Shown piece by piece: positions 45,295 through 55,022 of a DNA stretch of 64,000 nt. The stretch is taken from NCBI GenBank assembly GCA_947493255.1, contig CANLQK010000005.1, positions 1 through 64,000 of the forward strand. Direction: 5' to 3'. Made by a program: the position numbers and the translations under genes. The DNA is from an uncultured Paracoccaceae bacterium (GTDB lineage: Bacteria > Pseudomonadota > Alphaproteobacteria > Rhodobacterales > Rhodobacteraceae). The notes beneath the pieces are model-generated. The model worked only from the letters and a program-made list of their open reading frames with translations. It did not search any database and was not told where the DNA came from. How positions within the stretch are numbered: the first letter of the stretch is position 1; every line of letters begins with the position of its first letter.

Positions 45295-46905
45295 ATGACG
45301 ATGGACACATCAATTCCCTCGAACACCCGCCCAAATTTCACCGATACGTTGACACGTCGCACTCAATTCCAAACGGTTTCAGTCGCAGTGTGCCTTGCCG
45401 GCATGGCCGCATTATTGAACCTTATTTTGCGCGAGACAGGCGGTATCCTGAATTACACATTGGATGACCCCTACATTCATCTCGCACTCGCCGAAAATCT
45501 CGTGAAGGGCCACTATGGCGTAAACGCGAACGAATTTGCGTCGCCATCCTCCTCCATTTTGTACCCGTTCTTGGTGGCCGCAGCGCTCGCCGTTGGATTC
45601 GGTCAATGGGCACCCTTGGTTCTCAACGTCATCGGTGCGGCCGGGTCCGCCTGGATATTGTCCGGACTGTTTTGGGACGCTTTGCACAAAACCGACAAAG
45701 GCAACGTGTCTTGGATCGCGCTTCTGACGATCCCGTTTCTTTTGCTTTCAATGAACGGCTACGCATTAGGCTTCACCGGCATGGAACATACGCTGCATGT
45801 CTGGGCCAGCCTCGCCATCATCCGTGGCCTTATCGTCATGGGGCGCACAGAAACCGTACCCATGTTTCTACTTCTCGCCTGCATTGCGGCCCCACTTTTG
45901 CGTTTCGAAGGGGCTGCTCTTGGTGGTGCAGCTCTTTTGGCAATTTGCTTTACTGGCCACTGGCGCGCTGGCCTATCGACTGGTGTTGTATTGGCCGGTT
46001 GCCTAATTGGCTATGTAACAACAATGTTGTCACTCGGACTGCCGCCAATGCCAAGTTCCGTCATGGTGAAATCAGGCCCAACAGCCGCGCTTGTTGCAAA
46101 CCGCTTTGACGCCATCGGAATGGAAATTTTTGCAAACGTGCGCGCCAGCCTCGCCAATCGTCAGGGCACCGTCTTGGCCGTACTTATTATATTGCTCTTG
46201 CTGCGTACACTTCGCGCAACCAAACCGGAACGCACTGTCGCCTATGTCGCTGCGGCGGCTGGTTTTGCCCACTTGTTGGCAGGGCGGTGGGATTGGTTTT
46301 TCCGCTACGAAGTTTACATCATTGCAACGTTGATCGCTGCAAACCTTTACCTTTGGGGGCCTGTCATTGGCTCGAAGGTACGGCGGGTTACGACACCTGC
46401 GCTATTGGTCTTTGCGTTTCCCGCCATCGGATTTCCCTACTTGATGGGCGTCATGCTCACGCCGTCCGCGTCGGGCAACATCTATACGCAACAACACCAG
46501 ATGCACCGTTTCGCGACCGAGTATTTCACTGAACCCGTCGCAGTGATTGACCTTGGTTGGGTGGCTTATGACAACGACAACTACGTTCTCGATCTATGGG
46601 GTCTCGGAAACGAAACCGCGCGCCAAATGTATCGGACCGAAGGCCGCACACCAGCCCCAATTCGCAAACTATCCGACGATGCGAACGCCACCTACGCTAT
46701 GCTGTATGACGAAGTATTCTACGAAGGTCTGCCAGAAGAATGGTGCCTCATCGGACAACTGGAAACACCGCAGGTTACGGCGTCCTTCGCAACGGTCGAA
46801 TTCTTCCTGATCAAACCAACCGAAGAAGCCCGCATGCGTGATGCAATGGAATCCTTTACCGCAACTTTGCCAGATCGGGTATCGCTCCAGACGTTCGACT
46901 GCTAG
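45295..46905 (+). CDS. GT-C-like polytopic membrane protein
   Basis: A 536-residue protein with about nine to ten hydrophobic segments and a C-terminal ~150-residue soluble domain. The first loop reads TLDDPYIHLALAENLVKGHYG; the acidic pair followed by Tyr-Ile-His is the layout of the catalytic loop in GT-C glycosyltransferases that use polyprenyl-phosphate sugars. The soluble part has YVLDLWGLGNETARQ, seen in several such enzymes. It may modify an envelope glycan; the donor and acceptor are unknown. The ATG at 45295 is chosen over upstream in-frame starts. Confidence 0.65.
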   Translation: MTMDTSIPSNTRPNFTDTLTRRTQFQTVSVAVCLAGMAALLNLILRETGGILNYTLDDPYIHLALAENLVKGHYGVNANEFASPSSSILYPFLVAAALAVGFGQWAPLVLNVIGAAGSAWILSGLFWDALHKTDKGNVSWIALLTIPFLLLSMNGYALGFTGMEHTLHVWASLAIIRGLIVMGRTETVPMFLLLACIAAPLLRFEGAALGGAALLAICFTGHWRAGLSTGVVLAGCLIGYVTTMLSLGLPPMPSSVMVKSGPTAALVANRFDAIGMEIFANVRASLANRQGTVLAVLIILLLLRTLRATKPERTVAYVAAAAGFAHLLAGRWDWFFRYEVYIIATLIAANLYLWGPVIGSKVRRVTTPALLVFAFPAIGFPYLMGVMLTPSASGNIYTQQHQMHRFATEYFTEPVAVIDLGWVAYDNDNYVLDLWGLGNETARQMYRTEGRTPAPIRKLSDDANATYAMLYDEVFYEGLPEEWCLIGQLETPQVTASFATVEFFLIKPTEEARMRDAMESFTATLPDRVSLQTFDC

Positions 46906-46934
46906 ACCCGCCCCAATCAAGTAGGGGCACGCGC

Positions 46935-48029
46935 ATGGAAATCTTCCTTATCACAGCACCAGGTCAACAAGACCTGCTTGCCCAAGAGGCCCGCGAAAAG
47001 GGGTTTAAGGTCACCTCGCTGATGCACGGCGGCATCACCCTTCGCGGTGAATGGCCGGATGTTTGGCGGGCCAACCTGCAATTGCGCGGCGCAACCCGTG
47101 TGTTGGCGCGGATCAGTGAATTCCGCGCCCTTTACCTGTCGCAACTAGAAATGAATATCCGCGAACTCGACTGGGACAGCATCCTGCCCCATGGCACATC
47201 TGTGGCGATCGAAGCGACGTGTCATAAGTCAAAAATCTATCACGCCGGCGCGGCCAAAGAACGGGTGGAAAACGCAATGTCTGCCTGCGGATATGTGGTC
47301 TTCCAACAGGCGGATGACGCGCAACACAGCATTCGTATCCGCATCGAACGCGATGTGGTCACCGTTTCACTCGACACCTCTGGCGACCCGTTACACAAAC
47401 GCGGCCACAAAGAGGCCGTGAACAAAGCCCCCATGCGCGAAACCATGGCATCCATGTTTCTACGCGAGGCGAAATTCAACGGCAAAGTCCCCCTGTATGA
47501 CCCCATGTGCGGGTCCGGCACGATCCCAATGGAAGCCGCCGAAATCGCACGACGGCTCGATTCTGGTCGTGCACGTAACTTTGCCTTCCAAACGTTGCCG
47601 AATTTTGACGCCGAGGCCTACGCCAAGATGGGCAGCCCAGAACGCCCTGCGGCGCACCCCATCTTTGGGTCCGATCGCGACAATGGCGCAATCACCATGT
47701 CCACCGCCAACGCAGCGCGCGCAGGCCTTAACGACACGATCACATTCCACCATGCCTCAGTTGGGGACATCACACCGCCCTGCGAAACGCCGGGGCTTGT
47801 CATCATCAATCCACCTTACGGCGGACGCATCGGGAACAAGAAACCGCTTTTTGGGTTATACGCATCGTTCGGCGAACGCATGAAATCCCACTTCAAAGGC
47901 TGGCGCGTCGCAATCATCACGACAGACGCGGCACTCGCGAACGCGACCACCCTCCCCTTCAAACCAGCAGGCGCAACGGTCGATCACGGCGGTATGAAAG
48001 TCCGGCTTTGGCAAACGGATGCGCTTTGA
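46935..48029 (+). CDS. THUMP-domain 23S rRNA N2-guanine methyltransferase-like protein
   Basis: A 364-residue class I SAM methyltransferase resembling the RlmL half of E. coli RlmKL. An N-terminal ferredoxin-like/THUMP RNA-binding region (~1-150) is followed by the SAM domain with YDPMCGSGTIPMEAAEIA and the catalytic NPPYGGRIG. It probably methylates guanosine N2 in 23S rRNA. No RlmK-type domain is fused. Confidence 0.88.
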   Translation: MEIFLITAPGQQDLLAQEAREKGFKVTSLMHGGITLRGEWPDVWRANLQLRGATRVLARISEFRALYLSQLEMNIRELDWDSILPHGTSVAIEATCHKSKIYHAGAAKERVENAMSACGYVVFQQADDAQHSIRIRIERDVVTVSLDTSGDPLHKRGHKEAVNKAPMRETMASMFLREAKFNGKVPLYDPMCGSGTIPMEAAEIARRLDSGRARNFAFQTLPNFDAEAYAKMGSPERPAAHPIFGSDRDNGAITMSTANAARAGLNDTITFHHASVGDITPPCETPGLVIINPPYGGRIGNKKPLFGLYASFGERMKSHFKGWRVAIITTDAALANATTLPFKPAGATVDHGGMKVRLWQTDAL

Positions 48030-48060
48030 CACTTAGGTAGATTGGCGCAAAGATCATGTC

Positions 48061-48780
48061 ATGAAGCGCATCTTACCCATCGCCGTTCTACTGATACTGA
48101 CTGGCCTGCTGATGCAGGTCGCCAATGAATACAGCCGCCAACGCGACCGCCAATTGTTCGGCACCCTCGTGAACAGGGTTGAAACCGACGAACCCGTTAT
48201 CGCCCTGACCTTTGACGACGGGCCGACAAAACGGTTCACCGAACCTTTGCTGCAAATTTTGTCAGATGCCGAAGTAACAGGGACCTTCTTTCTGACTGGC
48301 CACGAAATCACAGAAAACCCCGACCTCGCCCGTATGGTTGTCGATGCGGGGCACGAAATCGGCAACCATTCTTGGGACCACCCCCGCATGGTGATGATGA
48401 CGCCACGGGCCGTGCGCCGCCAACTCGCACAAACCGATGCTGCAATCCGCAGTATTGGATATGACGCTCCGCTCCACTTTCGTCCGCCCTATGGTCGCAA
48501 ACTGTTTGTGTTGCCGTGGGTCCTTGAACAGCAAAACCGCACCACCATTATGTGGTCCGTCGAACCAGAAACCGACCTAGCGTTCGATGCGCCACCTCAA
48601 GACCTCGCCAATCACGTGATAGAAACCGCCCAAAACGGCGACATCGTTTTGCTTCACGGTATGTACAGCGGCAATGACAGTACTCGTGCCGCGCTACCTC
48701 TAATATTCGAAGGCCTGCGTGACCGTGGTTTTGAATTCGTAACCGTAACCGAACTATTGGCCCACCAAACCTCGCCATAA
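48061..48780 (+). CDS. Polysaccharide deacetylase (NodB family)
   Basis: A 239-residue protein with an N-terminal hydrophobic segment (ILPIAVLLILTGLLMQVA, an anchor or signal) and a NodB domain. Motif 1 LTFDDGPT holds the catalytic Asp pair, motif 2 HEIGNHSWDHP the metal histidines, and motif 3 RPPYGRK. It would remove acetyl groups from an N-acetylated glycan outside the inner membrane, such as peptidoglycan or an exopolysaccharide. Confidence 0.9.
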   Translation: MKRILPIAVLLILTGLLMQVANEYSRQRDRQLFGTLVNRVETDEPVIALTFDDGPTKRFTEPLLQILSDAEVTGTFFLTGHEITENPDLARMVVDAGHEIGNHSWDHPRMVMMTPRAVRRQLAQTDAAIRSIGYDAPLHFRPPYGRKLFVLPWVLEQQNRTTIMWSVEPETDLAFDAPPQDLANHVIETAQNGDIVLLHGMYSGNDSTRAALPLIFEGLRDRGFEFVTVTELLAHQTSP

Positions 48781-48884
48781 GGCTCCCAAAACCATTGCTT
48801 TGCAAAATCGCATGTTTGCTCTATAGGCCAAGCATCTGAGACGTGACGCAAGACTCCGGCGTCCGCAAAAAAGGATCAGGGGTC

Positions 48885-48902
48885 GGTGGCAATGGGGCCA
48901 CC
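48885..48902 (+). promoter_or_regulatory. Leader hairpin upstream of pnp
   Basis: GGTGGC and GCCACC form a six-base-pair stem about 55 bases before the pnp start. Structured pnp leaders are cleaved and autoregulated in enterobacteria; a similar role here is inference. Confidence 0.35.
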
Positions 48903-48957
48903 AATGAAACGGGGACTTGGGATAGGCTCAAGATTGCCCCGACATAGGAAACGATAG

Positions 48958-51090
48958 ATGTTTAAAGAAGTAAAAAAATCCATCCAGTGGGGCGAAGAAA
49001 CGCTGACACTGGAAACGGGTAAAGTTGCCCGTCAGGCCGATGGCTCTGTCATCGCCACATATGGTGAAACCTCTGTTATGGCGAACGTCACATTCGCAAA
49101 ACAGCAAAAGCCGGGTCAAGATTTCTTCCCGCTGACTGTTCACTACAACGAAAAATACTACGCCGCCGGTAAAGTACCTGGTGGTTTCTTCAAGCGCGAA
49201 GCACGTCCAACTGAAAAAGAGACGCTGACATCCCGCCTGATCGACCGTCCAATTCGCCCACTGTTCGTGGACGGCTTCAAAAACGAAGTTTTGGTTATCT
49301 GTACAGTTCTGTCCCACGATCTGGTCAACGACCCAGACATGGTTGCAATGGTTGCGGCCTCCGCTGCACTGACAATCTCTGGCGCACCGTTCATGGGCCC
49401 AATCGCAGCTTGTCGCGTTGGATATGAAGATGGCGATTACATCTTGAACCCAGAACTCGACGATATGCACGATCTGCGCAACAACCCAGAACAGCGTCTG
49501 GACCTTGTTGTCGCCGGTACTAAAGACGCCGTGATGATGGTTGAATCCGAAGCGTATGAGCTTTCCGAAGACGAAATGCTTGGCGCTGTTGAATTCGCTC
49601 ACGAGCAGATCCAGCCCGTCATCGACCTGATCATCGATCTGGCCGAAGATTGCGCGAAAGAACCGTTCGACTTCGCAGCACCTGACTACTCCGACCTGTC
49701 CGCGGCAATCGCCAAAGCAGGCGAAAAGCAGATGCGCGCAGCCTTCGCAATTTCCGACAAACAGGAACGCACAACTGCTGTTGCTGCGGCCCGCGAAGAA
49801 ATCAAAGCGGCTCTGTCCGAAGAGCAGCTTGCAGACGCAAACCTCGGTTCCGCGATGAAAGGCCTCGAAGCCTCCATCTTGCGCGGTGACGTTGTTAAGA
49901 CAGGCAAACGTATCGACGGTCGTAAGACTGACGAAATTCGTGACATCGTGTCTGAAACTGGCCTGCTGCCACGTACGCACGGTTCTGCCTTGTTCACACG
50001 CGGCGAAACTCAGGGTCTTGTTGTGACCACATTGGGTACCGGCGACGACGAACAGATGATCGACAGCCTGCAAGGCATGTATAAGTCGAACTTCCTGCTG
50101 CACTATAACTTCCCTCCATATTCTGTTGGTGAAGTTGGTCGTTTCGGCCCTCCAGGCCGTCGTGAAATCGGTCACGGTAAACTGGCATGGCGTGCGCTTC
50201 AGGCAGTTCTGCCAGCGGCAACTGACTTCCCATACACCGTTCGCGTTGTATCCGAGATCACAGAATCCAACGGTTCCTCTTCAATGGCATCCGTCTGTGG
50301 TGGCTCCTTGTCCATGATGGACGCGGGTGTTCCACTTAAGGCGCCAGTTGCTGGTGTTGCGATGGGCCTGATCATGGAAGACGATGGCGAATACGCGATC
50401 CTGTCTGACATCTTGGGCGACGAAGATCACCTCGGCGACATGGACTTCAAAGTTGCGGGTACCGAAAACGGCATTACATCCTTGCAGATGGACATCAAGA
50501 TCGCAGGCATCACGCCTGACATCATGAAAAAAGCCTTGGCTCAGGCCAAAGCCGGTCGTCTGCACATCTTGGGTGAAATGGCGAACGCACTAACCGAAGC
50601 CTCCGAATTCTCTGTTCACGCTCCACGCATCGAAACGATGCAGGTTCCAACAGACAAAATTCGCGAAGTTATCGGTTCCGGCGGTAAAGTGATCCGTGAA
50701 ATCGTTGAAGTGTCCGGCGCCAAAGTCGACATCAACGACGAAGGCATCGTGAAAATCGCATCTCCAAACGGTGAATCCATCAAAAAAGCCTACGACATGA
50801 TCTACTCCATCGTCGCAGAGCCTGAAGAAGGTGCCATCTACAAAGGTAAAGTCGTCAAAATCGTCGACTTCGGTGCATTCGTGAACTTCTTCGGTAAGAA
50901 AGACGGCCTCGTGCACGTTTCTCAAATCGAAAACCGCCGCCTGAACCACCCATCCGACGTCCTCAAAGAAGGCCAAGAAGTATTCGTTAAACTTCTGGGC
51001 TTTGACGATCGCGGCAAGGTGCGTTTGGCCATGAAAATGGTTGATCAGGAATCTGGCGAAGAAATCAAAGAAGAGAAGAAAGAAGACTAA
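48958..51090 (+). CDS. pnp: Polyribonucleotide nucleotidyltransferase
   Basis: PNPase degrades RNA 3' to 5' with phosphate, usually in the degradosome. The 710-residue protein has two RNase PH domains (first from ~10 to ~215, second with the catalytic [19 protein letters not shown] region near 485-505), an alpha-helical linker between them, a KH domain ([20 protein letters not shown]) and an S1 domain ([19 protein letters not shown]). The acidic tail is short. Codon use is strongly biased as in highly expressed genes. A leader hairpin precedes it and a terminator follows. Confidence 0.98.
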   Translation: MFKEVKKSIQWGEETLTLETGKVARQADGSVIATYGETSVMANVTFAKQQKPGQDFFPLTVHYNEKYYAAGKVPGGFFKREARPTEKETLTSRLIDRPIRPLFVDGFKNEVLVICTVLSHDLVNDPDMVAMVAASAALTISGAPFMGPIAACRVGYEDGDYILNPELDDMHDLRNNPEQRLDLVVAGTKDAVMMVESEAYELSEDEMLGAVEFAHEQIQPVIDLIIDLAEDCAKEPFDFAAPDYSDLSAAIAKAGEKQMRAAFAISDKQERTTAVAAAREEIKAALSEEQLADANLGSAMKGLEASILRGDVVKTGKRIDGRKTDEIRDIVSETGLLPRTHGSALFTRGETQGLVVTTLGTGDDEQMIDSLQGMYKSNFLLHYNFPPYSVGEVGRFGPPGRREIGHGKLAWRALQAVLPAATDFPYTVRVVSEITESNGSSSMASVCGGSLSMMDAGVPLKAPVAGVAMGLIMEDDGEYAILSDILGDEDHLGDMDFKVAGTENGITSLQMDIKIAGITPDIMKKALAQAKAGRLHILGEMANALTEASEFSVHAPRIETMQVPTDKIREVIGSGGKVIREIVEVSGAKVDINDEGIVKIASPNGESIKKAYDMIYSIVAEPEEGAIYKGKVVKIVDFGAFVNFFGKKDGLVHVSQIENRRLNHPSDVLKEGQEVFVKLLGFDDRGKVRLAMKMVDQESGEEIKEEKKED

Positions 51091-51113
51091 GTCTTTCTTA
51101 CCTTCCGTTCTTG

Positions 51114-51145
51114 AAAGGCCCCGACATTGCTGTCGGGGCCTTTTG
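51114..51145 (+). terminator. Terminator after pnp
   Basis: AAAGGCCCCGACA and TGTCGGGGCCTTTT form a near-perfect 13-base-pair stem with a four-base loop and T run. Confidence 0.95.
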
Positions 51146-51203
51146 CATTTAGGCACGAAAATGTCCCATGCCTTTAAGGGTTTTATCCTAGGGGGCCGTC
51201 GTA

Positions 51204-51221
51204 GGTCAGAAAAACCTGACC
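51204..51221. promoter_or_regulatory. GGTCAG/CTGACC inverted repeat upstream of the L,D-transpeptidase
   Basis: GGTCAG and CTGACC lie around six bases, about 87 bases before the gene, and look like an operator. The half-site resembles the AGGTCA group near 17231-17284, so a shared regulator is possible. Confidence 0.35.
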
Positions 51222-51307
51222 CTATTGTGATAATGATGCGCTTGCGTCGTTTGCAAATCACGGGGCATAGTCACTTCAATCATTTTAAAGTTTCCAAGGA
51301 CGTTCAA

Positions 51308-51862
51308 ATGCTGACCCGTCGTCGTTTTATAAATTCTGCCGCTGCAGTAACTGGCCTGGCCGCCGCAGGTCCCGCTGCCGCCCAATACCTTGTTCCCGAG
51401 TCGCAGTTGCCAAGGGTTGTGCGCATTGATCGTGACTATGCCACCGGCGAAGTGCACGTAGAGCCGGACAGTTTTAAACTGTATTGGATGCTTGGTCCTG
51501 GCTTGGCCCTACAATACTCCGTCGGCATTGGCCGCGCAGGACTATATGAAAGCGGCGATTTCCGCATCAGTGTCAAAAAAGAATGGCCCAGCTGGACCCC
51601 GACACCAGATATGATTGAACGCGATCCGGCGGCGTACAAACAATTCGAAGACGGTATGGAAGGCGGTATCAACAATCCGCTGGGCGCACGGGCCCTGTAC
51701 CTTTTCGTTGGCGGGCGCGACACATTCCTGCGTATTCACGGCACAAACGCGCCACGCACCATCGGCAGCGCCGTATCAAATGGTTGCGTTCGACTGGTTA
51801 ACAGCCACATCTCTGACCTCTATGACCGCGTCCCTGTCGGCGCGCGCGCGGTCCTGCACTAG
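51308..51862 (+). CDS. L,D-transpeptidase (YkuD family)
   Basis: A 184-residue exported protein with an RRR-containing Tat-like signal (MLTRRRFINSAAAVTGLAAA). The YkuD domain ends in the active-site block HGTNAPRTIGSAVSNGCVRL, with catalytic Cys and His. It would form 3-3 crosslinks in peptidoglycan or attach proteins to it. The start at 51308 is taken from the signal peptide; a longer upstream frame covers the pnp terminator and is rejected. Confidence 0.93.
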   Translation: MLTRRRFINSAAAVTGLAAAGPAAAQYLVPESQLPRVVRIDRDYATGEVHVEPDSFKLYWMLGPGLALQYSVGIGRAGLYESGDFRISVKKEWPSWTPTPDMIERDPAAYKQFEDGMEGGINNPLGARALYLFVGGRDTFLRIHGTNAPRTIGSAVSNGCVRLVNSHISDLYDRVPVGARAVLH

Positions 51863-51882
51863 GCTGCCAACACCACAAACCC

Positions 51883-51913
51883 AGGCCCCATCCGCAAGGT
51901 ATGGGGCCTTTTT
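51883..51913 (+). terminator. Terminator after the L,D-transpeptidase
   Basis: AGGCCCCAT and ATGGGGCCT form the stem around nine bases, followed by four Ts. Confidence 0.88.
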
Positions 51914-52005
51914 CATGCCATTTCCCCTTCTCAGACGGCCCTGAAAGCTCAATTCTGGCCCGTATCGCCGCCTAAGAGGCGGAAAAAGGGAAAAAGGGAA
52001 GAACC

Positions 52006-52695
52006 ATGAAAAAGCCATTAGCCGAATTTATCGGCACATTCACACTCGTTCTATTGGGCTGCGGTGCAGCCGTTATCGCAGGTGCCGACGGCACAACAGG
52101 CATCGGCCTTGCAGGCATCAGCTTTGCATTCGGCCTCGCCCTTATCGGTATGGCCTACGGAATTGGCCCAGTATCTGGGTGCCACATCAACCCAGCGGTC
52201 TCACTCGGCGCAGTTGCTGCCGGTCGTATGGCCATGGCAGAAGCCATTCCTTACATGATCGCACAAGTCGCAGGCGCCATCGCAGGTGCATTGGTACTGT
52301 GGATCATCGCATCCGGCACAGCCAGCTACGAAGGCGGCCTTGGGGCGAACGGTTGGGGCGAAGGTTATCTGGGTGAATACAACATCCTGTCAGCCTTCAT
52401 CTTCGAAGTCGTTGCAACATTCTTGTTTGTTGTCGTCATCCTTGGCTCAACCGGCAAAGGCGCACCAGCCGCAATGGCAGGTCTGGCGATTGGCCTAACA
52501 CTTGTGGTCATCCACCTGGTTGGCATCAAGATCACAGGCGTATCTGTAAACCCAGCGCGTTCCATCGGGCCAGCCCTGTTCGCTGGCGGCGGTGCCCTTG
52601 GTCAGGTTTGGCTGTTCATCGTAGCACCAGTCATCGGTGGCGTAGCTGCAGGAATCCTGTTCAAAACAGGCCTTCTAGACGCTGACGAAGCCTAA
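52006..52695 (+). CDS. aqpZ: Aquaporin Z
   Basis: A 229-residue MIP-family channel with six membrane segments and both half-helix signatures, CHINPAVSLGAV and VNPARSIGPALF. The aromatic/arginine filter pattern and length fit the water-selective AqpZ group better than glycerol facilitators. It has its own AGGGAAGAACC ribosome site. Confidence 0.95.
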   Translation: MKKPLAEFIGTFTLVLLGCGAAVIAGADGTTGIGLAGISFAFGLALIGMAYGIGPVSGCHINPAVSLGAVAAGRMAMAEAIPYMIAQVAGAIAGALVLWIIASGTASYEGGLGANGWGEGYLGEYNILSAFIFEVVATFLFVVVILGSTGKGAPAAMAGLAIGLTLVVIHLVGIKITGVSVNPARSIGPALFAGGGALGQVWLFIVAPVIGGVAAGILFKTGLLDADEA

Positions 52696-52697
52696 AC

Positions 52698-52740
52698 AAA
52701 AAAGCCCCGCCCACTGTCCTGATGGGACGGCTGGCGGGGC
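52698..52740 (-). terminator. Terminator of the peroxiredoxin gene
   Basis: GCCCCGCC and GGCGGGGC pair around a long loop. The six As on the left give a T run when read on the minus strand, so it ends the peroxiredoxin transcript and not aqpZ. Confidence 0.82.
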
Positions 52741-52743
52741 GCA

Positions 52744-52763
52744 TTTAGCCCTATAGGGCTAAA
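52744..52763. repeat. Perfect 20-base palindrome
   Basis: TTTAGCCCTATAGGGCTAAA is self-complementary throughout and sits 15 bases after the peroxiredoxin stop, inside the convergent gap. It could be a protein-binding site or a short stem beside the terminator. Confidence 0.8.
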
Positions 52764-52777
52764 CAGCGACGTTCCCG

Positions 52778-53431
52778 TCACTCAGGTAGTTTCGCCATCC
52801 GCAAATACGGCAACTTCGTCTCGATGGACCCGTATTTCGCAATCGCATCCTCATCAGAAACGGCGACCGGCACGACGACATCCGCACCCGGTGTCCAGTT
52901 CGCAGGTGTCGCAACATTCTCACGTGCTGCTGTCTGCAATCCGTCCAACGCACGCAATACTTCAGCAAAGTTGCGACCGACATTCATCGGGTACGTCATC
53001 GACAACTTCAACTGTTTGTCCGGGCCAATGATAAATACGGAACGAACAGTCGCTGAATGCATCGGCGTGCGGCCATCCGGCATATAGGCTTCGGCAGGCA
53101 ACATATCGAACGCCTTAGACACCTCTAAACCATCGTCTGCGATAATCGGGAAACCCGCAGGCGCGCCACCAAAACTCTCAATGTCGCCTTTCCACTTCTT
53201 GTGGTCTTCCACACCGTCCACAGACACACCAATAACCTTGGTGCCCCGTGCAGCCCATTCATCGGCCAATTGCGCAACGGCACCAAACTCGGTCGTGCAG
53301 ACCGGCGTAAAATCCTTGGGGTGGCTGAACAAAATGGCCCAGCTGTCGCCAATCCAATCATGCAGCGCAAACGCGCCTTGATCCGTCTCAACTGTTAAAT
53401 TTGGAATCGTGTCGTTGATGCGCAGTCCCAT
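52778..53431 (-). CDS. 1-Cys peroxiredoxin (Prx6 type)
   Basis: A 217-residue peroxidase with the peroxidatic Cys45 in KDFTPVCTTEFGAVAQL and the C-terminal dimer arm of Prx6 proteins (GRNFAEVLRALDGLQTA). A resolving cysteine is not evident. It reduces hydroperoxides with help from an external thiol. The start at 53431 is followed by MGLRINDTIP; the longer open frame upstream crosses the divergent ALDH gene's promoter region. Confidence 0.94.
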   Translation of the reverse strand: MGLRINDTIPNLTVETDQGAFALHDWIGDSWAILFSHPKDFTPVCTTEFGAVAQLADEWAARGTKVIGVSVDGVEDHKKWKGDIESFGGAPAGFPIIADDGLEVSKAFDMLPAEAYMPDGRTPMHSATVRSVFIIGPDKQLKLSMTYPMNVGRNFAEVLRALDGLQTAARENVATPANWTPGADVVVPVAVSDEDAIAKYGSIETKLPYLRMAKLPE

Positions 53432-53521
53432 GTCGGGTCCCCTTCTTGTGAAAGCTCGGCATTGATATATGTGTTTCATGCAAAGAGTTCCACAGCGGAC
53501 ACCCAATAACGGAGGCTCGAC

Positions 53522-54946
53522 ATGCTCGAGAAACGCGACTTCTACATCAACGGTCAGTGGGTCAGCCCCGCCAAAGCCAACGATTACACCGTCATCGACC
53601 CATCTACCGAAGAGCCCTGCGCAGTCATCTCGCTGGGTGATCAGGCTGATACAGATGCCGCTGTTGCTGCAGCAAAGGCCGCCTTCTCCGATTGGGCTTT
53701 CGTTGATAAATCCGAAAAAATGGCGCTGCTTCACCGACTACTCGAAGTGTACAACGACCGCGCCGAAGAAATGGCACAGGCTATGTCTATGGAGATGGGC
53801 GCGCCCATTTCCATGTCACGCGTCAATCAAGTTGGCGCAGGCTCTTGGCACCTCGAAGGTTTTATCAAAGCCTTCGACGCGATGTCTTTTGAACGCGACT
53901 ATACGGCCACTGAAAAAACACTGCTCGAACCAATCGGTGTCTGTGCGCTGATCACCCCGTGGAACTGGCCAATGAACCAGATCGTTCTAAAAGCGGTGCC
54001 CGCCATCGCAGTTGGCTGCACGACAATCCTCAAGCCATCCGAAATCGCTCCGCTCTCGGGCCATCTTTTTGCAGAATTTATGCACGACGCAGGTTTCCCA
54101 GCGGGCGTGTTCAACATGCTCAACGGCGACGGTGTCGGTGTTGGCTCTCAGCTGTCTGCGCATCCTGACGTCGACATGATCTCCTTCACCGGTTCGTCCC
54201 GCGCAGGCAAACTCATTTCCAAATCGGCGGCTGACTCCCTCAAACGAGTCAGCCTTGAACTGGGCGGCAAAGGTGCAAACCTCGTCTTCGCAGATGCCGG
54301 TGCAAAGGGCGTCGAATACGGCGCGTCTCGTTGTTTCCGCAACTCGGGCCAGTCTTGCAACGCACCAACCCGTATGTTGGTCGAAAGCAGCTTTTATGAC
54401 GAAGCCGTCGAAATTGCGTCACGCGTCGCAAACGAAACCCATGTCGGCCCAGCGTCAGAAGAAGGTAAACATATCGGCCCTGTTGTGTCCGAAGCACAGT
54501 TCGACAAAATCCAAGGTCTTATCGAAATCGGCATTGGCGAAGGCCGCCTCACCGCTGGTGGCTTAGGTCGCCCTGATGGCTTGAACCGTGGTTACTACGT
54601 CAAACCAACGGTCATCGCCGATGTCACCAATGACATGACAATTGCCCGCGAAGAGGTCTTCGGCCCCGTCTTGGCAATCATGAAATTCGACACCATCGAC
54701 GAAGCCATCGCAATCGCCAACGACACCGACTATGGCCTAACCAACTACATCCAAACCCCAGACGACGAAAAACGCCTCTATGCGGCGCGGCGCCTACGGT
54801 CTGGAATGGTCGAAACCAACGGTCAGGGCTTTGCACAAGGGTCAGCATTTGGTGGCTACAAGCAATCCGGCAACGGCCGCGAAGGCGGTCTCTATGGCCT
54901 CGAGGAATTCCTCGAAGTGAAGTCCGTTTCGGGTTGGTCATCCTAA
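53522..54946 (+). CDS. NAD(P)-dependent aldehyde dehydrogenase
   Basis: A 474-residue ALDH-superfamily enzyme. The catalytic glutamate is in VSLELGGKGANLV and the catalytic cysteine in NSGQSCNAPTRMLV. The dinucleotide region is TGSSRAGKLISKSA and the oligomer interface ends FGGYKQSGNGREGGLYGLEEFLEVK. The substrate cannot be told; similar enzymes in roseobacters oxidise semialdehydes. It is divergent from the peroxiredoxin gene. Confidence 0.93.
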   Translation: MLEKRDFYINGQWVSPAKANDYTVIDPSTEEPCAVISLGDQADTDAAVAAAKAAFSDWAFVDKSEKMALLHRLLEVYNDRAEEMAQAMSMEMGAPISMSRVNQVGAGSWHLEGFIKAFDAMSFERDYTATEKTLLEPIGVCALITPWNWPMNQIVLKAVPAIAVGCTTILKPSEIAPLSGHLFAEFMHDAGFPAGVFNMLNGDGVGVGSQLSAHPDVDMISFTGSSRAGKLISKSAADSLKRVSLELGGKGANLVFADAGAKGVEYGASRCFRNSGQSCNAPTRMLVESSFYDEAVEIASRVANETHVGPASEEGKHIGPVVSEAQFDKIQGLIEIGIGEGRLTAGGLGRPDGLNRGYYVKPTVIADVTNDMTIAREEVFGPVLAIMKFDTIDEAIAIANDTDYGLTNYIQTPDDEKRLYAARRLRSGMVETNGQGFAQGSAFGGYKQSGNGREGGLYGLEEFLEVKSVSGWSS

Positions 54947-54956
54947 CTTAAACAAT

Positions 54957-54993
54957 CGGCAAGCACCCGCACCTCAACTGCTGGTGCTTGCCG
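54957..54993. terminator. Strong hairpin after the aldehyde dehydrogenase
   Basis: CGGCAAGCACC and GGTGCTTGCCG form an 11-base-pair stem. No T run follows, so it may be a weak terminator or RNA-stabilising end between the two plus-strand genes. Confidence 0.6.
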
Positions 54994-55022
54994 AACCCGT
55001 GCCCGCCGGATAACACCACATC

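Noticed and set aside
48928-50175. Long open frame on the minus strand, 415 codons, opposite pnp
   Set aside because: It mirrors the codon bias of pnp, is rich in Phe/Cys/His as expected from antisense translation, and has no ribosome site or known motif.
50590-51261. 223-codon minus-strand frame over the end of pnp
   Set aside because: Antisense shadow of the same biased coding region; the composition (runs of FDDF and FFDGF) is not protein-like.
51041-51307. N-terminal extension of the L,D-transpeptidase
   Set aside because: It would run through the end of pnp and its terminator; the signal peptide starts at 51308.
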